This document shows, piece by piece, positions 59,325 through 64,000 of a stretch of DNA of 64,000 nucleotides. The DNA is taken from NCBI RefSeq assembly GCF_007990225.1, contig NZ_BJWF01000002.1, positions 62,001 to 126,000 on the forward strand, read 5' to 3'. The notes under the pieces were generated by a model. That model was not told where the DNA came from and ran no database searches. It saw only the letters and a list, made by a program, of their open reading frames with translations. The translations under genes and the position numbers were made by a program. Position 1 is the stretch's first letter. Each line of letters begins with the position of its first letter. Source of the stretch: Enterococcus villorum. GTDB lineage: Bacteria; Bacillota; Bacilli; Lactobacillales; Enterococcaceae.

Positions 59325-59593
59325 CTCACTCAGAGCTAGATGCTTCTGTCACGATCTATTCACGGTGTTTAAAGTATTGCTTCTACGGAAATAAGTCCAA
59401 AAAATTAAAAATATGAAAAGCTATTTTAGAAAATCATCTCTTACTTTCTGGGAGCTGAATGCTTCTGATACAGCTTTGAAAAAGGTATTCAAAGAGCCGA
59501 ACTTCAGAAATAGTGAAGAAAATTGTAAAATGTAAGAAGCTTTTTTTCAATTTTTTACTATTACTTAGGTCAAAAAGCTCTTTTCGCAACCTC
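59325..59593 (+). repeat. Intergenic repeat, copy 3, two tandem units
   Basis: Two degenerate units in tandem: one from about 59333 (GAGCTAGATGCTTCTG) and one from about 59452 (GAGCTGAATGCTTCTG). The first holds AAAATATGAAAAGCTATTTT (59408-59427). The right end, GCTCTTTTCGCAACCTC (59577-59593), matches copy 2 and the reverse complement of copy 1. It ends about 17 nt before the rlmD ATG, just ahead of its ribosome site, as copy 2 does at engB. Confidence 0.65.
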
Positions 59594-59610
59594 AAATAAA
59601 GGAGATATTT

Positions 59611-60984
59611 ATGAAAGAGAAACAGTTTGTTAAAAAAAATGAACGATATACATTGGATATTATTGATTTAAGTTATGAAGGAATGGGGGTGGCTAAAGTT
59701 GATGGTTATCCGTTATTTATCGAAAATGCCTTACCAGGTGAACGAGTGGAGGTTCTTGTTTTAAAGGCTGGAAATAAGTTTGGTTACGCAAAGGTTGAAA
59801 AATGGCTAACTGAGTCACCTGATCGCCAGCCTTTGAAAGATAATCGTTTGCTTCGGACAGGTATTGCTCCGCTTGCTCATTTAATCTATGAGAAACAACT
59901 TGAATTTAAACAAAAACAAGTGGAGAATGTCATGAACAAAATTGCTAAAATGCCGGATGTGGAAATTTTACCTACGATTGGTATGGAAAATCCAGTTGGC
60001 TATCGTAATAAAGCACAGATTCCAGTCAGACGAATTGATGGGCGCTTAGCGACAGGCTTTTACAAAAAAAATAGTCATGATCTTGTTGAAATTGAAGATT
60101 ATTATATTCAAGATCCAGCAATTGACGAAGCGATTCAATGTGTCAGAGAAATTTTACAACGTTTCCAAGTACGTGGTTACAATGAAGCCAAAAATGAAGG
60201 GCAAATTCGTCATATTATCATTCGAAGAGGGCATTATTCTCATGAAATGATGGTTGTTTTAGTGACACGTAAAGAAAAGTTCTTTAAAGGAAAAGAAATT
60301 GCTGCTGTTATCCATGAAGAAATACCAGAAGTCGTTTCTGTGATACAAAATATTAATGAAGAGAAAACGAATGTGATTTTAGGTGATAAGGAAAAAGTGT
60401 TATTTGGCAGAAGTTACATTGAGGATCAATTATTAGGCAATACTTATCGTATTTCTTCTAAATCATTTTATCAAGTGAACGCCGAACAAACTGAAAAACT
60501 ATATCAAACGGCTATTGAATTTGCTGATTTAAAGAAAGAAGATGTGGTGATTGATGCCTATTCTGGAATTGGGACAATTGGTTTATCTTTAGCGGCTCAA
60601 GTGAAACAAGTATATGGCATGGAATTGATTCCAGAAGCAATTGAAGATGCACAATTTAACGCATTAACCAATAAAATTGAGAATGCGCATTATGAAGTCG
60701 GCAAAGCAGAAATAGTGATGAAAAAGTGGCAAGAAAAAGGAATCAAACCATCAGTCATCGTTGTTGATCCACCACGAAAAGGATTGGACAGTCATTTTAT
60801 TGAATCAACAGTTGGTATGTCTCCAGAAAAAATAATTTATATTTCTTGCAACCCAGCAACTTTTGCAAGAGATGCGAAGTTATTTGCTGATTCAGGATAT
60901 GAAGTAAGGAAAGTACAGCCGGTTGATCTATTTCCACAAATTCATCATGTAGAACTTGTTGCGTTGATTACACCTAAAGCATGA
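59611..60984 (+). CDS. rlmD: 23S rRNA (uracil-5-)-methyltransferase, RlmD/RumA family
   Basis: A 457-aa SAM-dependent RNA m5U methyltransferase: N-terminal TRAM domain (LDIIDLSYEGMGVAKV), a central domain and a C-terminal Rossmann domain (DAYSGIGTIGLSLA) with catalytic Cys413 in ISCNPATFARD. In E. coli RumA, four cysteines hold a [4Fe-4S] cluster before a segment like LQHLSYxxQL; here the matching segment reads GIAPLAHLIYEKQL with no cysteines, so the cluster is absent. It could be RlmCD, which methylates two sites in Bacillus, since Gram-positive paralogues vary. AAGGAG before ATG 59611. Confidence 0.9.
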   Translation: MKEKQFVKKNERYTLDIIDLSYEGMGVAKVDGYPLFIENALPGERVEVLVLKAGNKFGYAKVEKWLTESPDRQPLKDNRLLRTGIAPLAHLIYEKQLEFKQKQVENVMNKIAKMPDVEILPTIGMENPVGYRNKAQIPVRRIDGRLATGFYKKNSHDLVEIEDYYIQDPAIDEAIQCVREILQRFQVRGYNEAKNEGQIRHIIIRRGHYSHEMMVVLVTRKEKFFKGKEIAAVIHEEIPEVVSVIQNINEEKTNVILGDKEKVLFGRSYIEDQLLGNTYRISSKSFYQVNAEQTEKLYQTAIEFADLKKEDVVIDAYSGIGTIGLSLAAQVKQVYGMELIPEAIEDAQFNALTNKIENAHYEVGKAEIVMKKWQEKGIKPSVIVVDPPRKGLDSHFIESTVGMSPEKIIYISCNPATFARDAKLFADSGYEVRKVQPVDLFPQIHHVELVALITPKA

Positions 60985-61054
60985 TTATTAGTGGTTGATT
61001 GAGACAAGTACTAAAATGAATAGATGCTATTTTGTGAAAAAAAGGGGAGATATT

Positions 61055-61183
61055 ATGGATTCAAAAGAAAAAATGCTTGAACTAATTAAAAAGAAACAAG
61101 GGGGAGGCCGTTCAAAAAAAATGGCCGAACCAAAAAATGATCGTCGTCATATGCGTAAAGGACCAAAAATTTATAATAAGTAA
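61055..61183 (+). CDS. Small basic protein, 42 aa
   Basis: ATG 61055 has AAAGGGGAGA about 6 nt upstream. The product is very basic: MDSKEKMLELIKKKQGGG, then a C-terminus with NDRRHMRKGPKIYNK. It has no membrane segment. I have no name for it; the composition suggests nucleic-acid or ribosome contact, which is inference. A longer in-frame opening at 60995 lacks a ribosome site. It lies 70 nt after rlmD and may be co-transcribed with it. Confidence 0.75.
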   Translation: MDSKEKMLELIKKKQGGGRSKKMAEPKNDRRHMRKGPKIYNK

Positions 61184-61219
61184 ATGACAATAGTCAAAAA
61201 AGCAACTGATGTTTGCTTG

Positions 61220-61266
61220 AAAAGAACCAACAACAAAATCTATGATTTTGTATTGGTTCTTTTTTA
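61220..61266 (+). terminator. Rho-independent terminator
   Basis: AAAGAACCAA and ACAAAATC pair with GATTTTGT and TTGGTTCTTT, with six T following. Confidence 0.92.
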
Positions 61267-61342
61267 TGATCGAAGAAAAAATTAATCGCTGATTGGATAA
61301 ACTAGTGTCAAAACGATTTGTTGGAAGACTAACCATTCATTT

Positions 61343-61528
61343 TTATCCATACAGTAAAGTATTCCTGTCTAAATCATGGTCTTCAAGGGAGTACATCTTT
61401 CCTAGAATACCTACGTCTACTTCACGATAACTTCTCTCATTTTCTTTGGCACTTTCTGCAAATTCTTCAACTGCTTCAGCATTTGCGAATGAATCCAGAA
61501 AAATTATGATCAGAATTCTTGAAACTTC
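61343..61528 (-). pseudogene. Possible remnant of a minus-strand gene
   Basis: A 61-codon minus-strand open stretch lies between stops, with no ATG, GTG or TTG start behind a ribosome site. Its sense looks protein-like: SFANAEAVEEFAESAKENE, then DVGILGKMYSLEDHD, ending LLYG at the TAA (61345-61343). It may be the 3' end of a decayed gene. I cannot name the family. The rest of 61267-61694 shows no gene. Confidence 0.3.
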
Positions 61529-61594
61529 TTATAGATATGAAAGCGTTTTTATGGTACGCTATATGAAACAAATTCAGAGAGCGTTTTCCATTTA

Positions 61595-61600
61595 TATAAT
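61595..61600 (+). promoter_or_regulatory. Possible -10 of the repeat-protein gene
   Basis: TATAAT at 61595-61600, 95 nt before the ATG; no clear -35. A cre-like TGAAAGCGTTTTTA lies upstream at 61538-61551 (one mismatch). Confidence 0.3.
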
Positions 61601-61694
61601 AGTTTTTATAAGTTGTTGCGATTTTTTTTTGTCTAACTTTTTATTTTTTGTAGGATAAGTGAAAAGTATAAAATGAAAAGGAGATTGATAGGAT

Positions 61695-64000
61695 ATGAAA
61701 CTAGACCAAATAGTAACTATGGCGCTTCAAACAGCGAACATTTTAAATGGAACACTTCACTCAGAGAATCAAAACCAAGGAAAGGAATTAGGAGAAATAT
61801 CAGATTTAGAAAACAGTTTTGAAATTAGCTTTTTATCAGATGAAACGCATCTACGCGAAAAAAGACATACAAAACATAGAAATGAGATGGATTCTCAACA
61901 ATCCTCAAAAATGGCAGATAGTTATCACAGGCATCCATATTCTGCTCATAGTCCTAAAGAAAAGCTACCTATACCTTATAAGAAAGATTTTAAACAGAGT
62001 CAAATTGAACAACAAAAAATAAAAGAACTTATCAAAAATAAAAGGACAGAATTTTACGAATTAAAAAAAGAAAGTCACAGTAAAAGTTTTACTCTTCGGC
62101 ACACTCAAAAATTCTACAAAGAATTTCATGACCTGAAAGATAGGTTATTAATTAATCAAACTATGATGATAGACCAACAGAGGACTATTAATATATTTTT
62201 AGAATATGGTAAAATCGTTGATAAAGAGAATGCTTTAAAATATGTTAAAAAGTATGATTTTAAAATAAATAAATCAAAAATAGATGAAGAAACTATTAAT
62301 AACCTTATATCCGATTGTGAAGAAATGATAAAAGAATTACAAAAGTCTATAAAATCAAAGGCAAAGGAAACCCGTTTGGGGAATACTTCTACAACAACTA
62401 CAACAGCGAAACCTATTATTTCTCGAGAAGGTGGACAGATTCTAATAAGCGCTTTAGATCTTTCAAAACAGTACACCGACTTAACTCATGAAATAAATAA
62501 ATTAAGTGAAAAAGCTAAGAAGTTAGTAATACAATTATTCGAGAATAAGCAGTCTCCTCAAGCTAAACCTCTTCATAATATTAATAACATAAAAACAGAT
62601 ATTGAGAATATAAATAAAAATCTAATTCCAAAATTAGAGAAGGAAAGAAATTTAGTTAAAGATAAAATAACTGATGAGAAAAAAAATATAGAGTCGCTTG
62701 TAAAAGAAGGAAAAATTAACTCTGATAAAGCAGCAGAGTTTATTAAGATGTATGATGATCTCATTAGTAATTCTGATGGGCCAATTTATAGCTTTTCTTT
62801 AGAAGAGTCTACAAAACCAAAGGGAATCCATGTGGAGAGCACTCCTAAAACAACGATACCTCCTCTTTCTGAACTAGAGGGATATACGGTATTAAGATTT
62901 TCAGATCTTTCAGAAAAGTACAACGATTTAACTCAAAAAATCAATGATTTGTGTTCACAAATTAATAATTTAGATTCACGGTTGCACACTTATAAGAATC
63001 TTACTCCATATGATATTCAGGAGATAAAAGTAGCCATTAATACTATGGAGAATGAGAAACTTCCCAAACTAAAGTTTGATAGAAAGGAGATTGAATCTGA
63101 AATAATTCATGAGAGAAAATGTCTAGAGGAGCATGTAAAAAACAGAAAATTGAGCCCCTCATTTGCAAAAGAATATATTAATGAGTATGATAAACTCATT
63201 CATCAATTTGAAAAGCCAAGTAAAGAGTTTGATATTGATAGCAGAAGAATGAATCAACTTTTTCCAAATTTTACTCCTACAACAGCTGTAAATAATACAT
63301 TTACAACCGAAAGCCCTACTATTTTTACATCAGAAACATATATTCAAAGAAGAAATAAAATGCTTGAATCAGATTTAAGCAGGGTGATGAAAGAAATAAA
63401 GTATTTACGTGATACAGTTGATTGGGCAACTAGTAGTAACTTAAAATTTAACTTACTCGAGAGGAAGCAGAACCCTGGTGGATATACACCTATTTATAGC
63501 GATGAATACTTAAATGAAAAACTTGATGATGTAAGGAATAACCAACTTCCAAAAGTAGAGTATGAAAGAGATTTGGTTCAATCTCAAATAATAAATGAAA
63601 AAGATTATATAAGTTCGCTTATAAAAGAAGGAAAAATAAACTTTTCGGTAGCAGCGGAGTGTATGAATAAGTATGAGAAACTCCTTAATCAACTTGAAAA
63701 GCCCATTCATGACTTTAACATTGATAACGCAAGAGAGAGAATAGACAGTTTAGTGAAACAAAGCCTTTCAAAATACACTTCGGCGATAGCTGAAAATAAC
63801 AAAACTACAATAGAGAGACCTCCTATTTCTACACCAGAAACGTATATTCAAATAAGAAATAAAATGATTGAAAAAAATTTCTATGAGGTAAAAAAACGAA
63901 CAACGGAGATTTATAGGCATCTTACTGACATAGAGTTCGCTTTGTATGCGGAGAAGCAAAATCCTAAAATTGATAATAGGATTGAAGATTTAATAGCACG
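61695..64000 (+). CDS. Long coiled-coil tandem-repeat protein of unknown function, partial at window edge
   Basis: An open frame of at least 768 codons runs off the right edge with no stop. ATG 61695 has AAGGAG (61678-61683) 11 nt upstream. I do not recognise the family. There is no signal peptide or membrane helix. After a polar N-terminus (about 110 residues) the protein is Lys/Glu/Asn-rich and helical. A unit of about 145-170 residues recurs: the segment (N)xxLPKxExER starts near residues 307, 453 and 615, each time followed by (S)LxKEGKIN, a Y-x-x-LI/LL segment and a Pro-x-x-x-F-x-(I/L)-(D/E) end. Linkers are Thr/Pro-rich (TSTTTTTAKP; TPTTAVNNTFTTE), and ETYIQxRNKM opens units near 547 and 715. 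The N-terminal region holds a more degenerate unit. It is very AT-rich, like accessory DNA. Large structural, effector or phage-defence roles are all possible; none is supported. Confidence 0.8.
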   Translation, partial: MKLDQIVTMALQTANILNGTLHSENQNQGKELGEISDLENSFEISFLSDETHLREKRHTKHRNEMDSQQSSKMADSYHRHPYSAHSPKEKLPIPYKKDFKQSQIEQQKIKELIKNKRTEFYELKKESHSKSFTLRHTQKFYKEFHDLKDRLLINQTMMIDQQRTINIFLEYGKIVDKENALKYVKKYDFKINKSKIDEETINNLISDCEEMIKELQKSIKSKAKETRLGNTSTTTTTAKPIISREGGQILISALDLSKQYTDLTHEINKLSEKAKKLVIQLFENKQSPQAKPLHNINNIKTDIENINKNLIPKLEKERNLVKDKITDEKKNIESLVKEGKINSDKAAEFIKMYDDLISNSDGPIYSFSLEESTKPKGIHVESTPKTTIPPLSELEGYTVLRFSDLSEKYNDLTQKINDLCSQINNLDSRLHTYKNLTPYDIQEIKVAINTMENEKLPKLKFDRKEIESEIIHERKCLEEHVKNRKLSPSFAKEYINEYDKLIHQFEKPSKEFDIDSRRMNQLFPNFTPTTAVNNTFTTESPTIFTSETYIQRRNKMLESDLSRVMKEIKYLRDTVDWATSSNLKFNLLERKQNPGGYTPIYSDEYLNEKLDDVRNNQLPKVEYERDLVQSQIINEKDYISSLIKEGKINFSVAAECMNKYEKLLNQLEKPIHDFNIDNARERIDSLVKQSLSKYTSAIAENNKTTIERPPISTPETYIQIRNKMIEKNFYEVKKRTTEIYRHLTDIEFALYAEKQNPKIDNRIEDLIA

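Noticed and set aside
61538-61551. cre-like site TGAAAGCGTTTTTA upstream of the long repeat gene
   Set aside because: One mismatch in a conserved end position and no strong promoter beside it; could be chance in AT-rich DNA.
61446-61658. 70-codon plus-strand frame before the long repeat gene
   Set aside because: No ribosome site, odd composition, and it overlaps a more protein-like minus-strand frame.
61819-62476. Short frames on both strands inside the long repeat gene
   Set aside because: They lie in other frames of a continuous 768-codon open frame with its own ribosome site; shadows caused by AT-rich repeats.

Overview
The window is chromosomal DNA of a low-GC Gram-positive bacterium, most probably an Enterococcus of the E. 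faecium group. Directly visible support: AT-rich genes with AGGAGG-type ribosome sites, a cdaA-cdaR-glmM operon, gatCAB, a glmS ribozyme, an LPXTG wall protein, and a D-aspartate ligase beside an aspartate racemase, the pair that builds the D-Asp/D-Asn cross-bridge of E. faecium-type peptidoglycan. A complete xylose pathway and a pyruvate:flavodoxin oxidoreductase would suit relatives such as E. mundtii, but the species is inference.

Layout. 1-593: 5' part of a GlnP-like glutamine/amino-acid ABC gene (minus). 884-5722: uvrB-uvrA behind a LexA-box promoter. 5969-7954: D-aspartate ligase and aspartate racemase. 8104-10953: rapZ-yvcK-whiA. 10954-12882: AT-rich accessory stretch with a decayed carbohydrate-binding-module remnant and an unrecognised protein built of about eight tandem 32-residue HTH-like repeats. 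13009-17374: DsbA-like thioredoxin-fold gene divergent from nifJ. 17579-20996: cdaA-cdaR-glmM (c-di-AMP and amino-sugar supply). 21317-22663: LPXTG protein with CBM and FN3 domains. 22765-24745: glmS with its glucosamine-6-phosphate ribozyme. 24963-29560: small protein, sppA, RDD protein, TPR-like protein, tig.

29995-39719 is a xylose/xyloside module: ROK repressor xylR divergent from xylA, an ABC importer (ATPase, permease, lipoprotein), a GH43 beta-xylosidase and xylB. It lies between tig and clpX, which are neighbours in many Firmicutes. The control region has face-to-face overlapping promoters, a cre-like core and a XylR palindrome. The xylosidase has a 3' frameshift and is followed by a copy of an intergenic repeat found at two further places in the window.

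40495-60984 is mostly housekeeping: clpX, engB, a 49-aa protein, an unrecognised 441-aa protein with a 51-aa membrane protein, fruR-fruK-fruA, a ClC antiporter, pcrA-ligA, gatC-gatA-gatB-dagK and rlmD. From 61184 the sequence turns accessory again: a 42-aa protein, a possible gene remnant, and from 61695 to the window edge an open frame of more than 768 codons for a cytoplasmic-looking, coiled-coil, tandem-repeat protein of unknown function.

The best candidates for something undescribed are the tandem-HTH repeat protein (11755-12882), the long repeat protein (61695 to the edge) and the intergenic repeat family (37994-38215, 41755-42060, 59325-59593).
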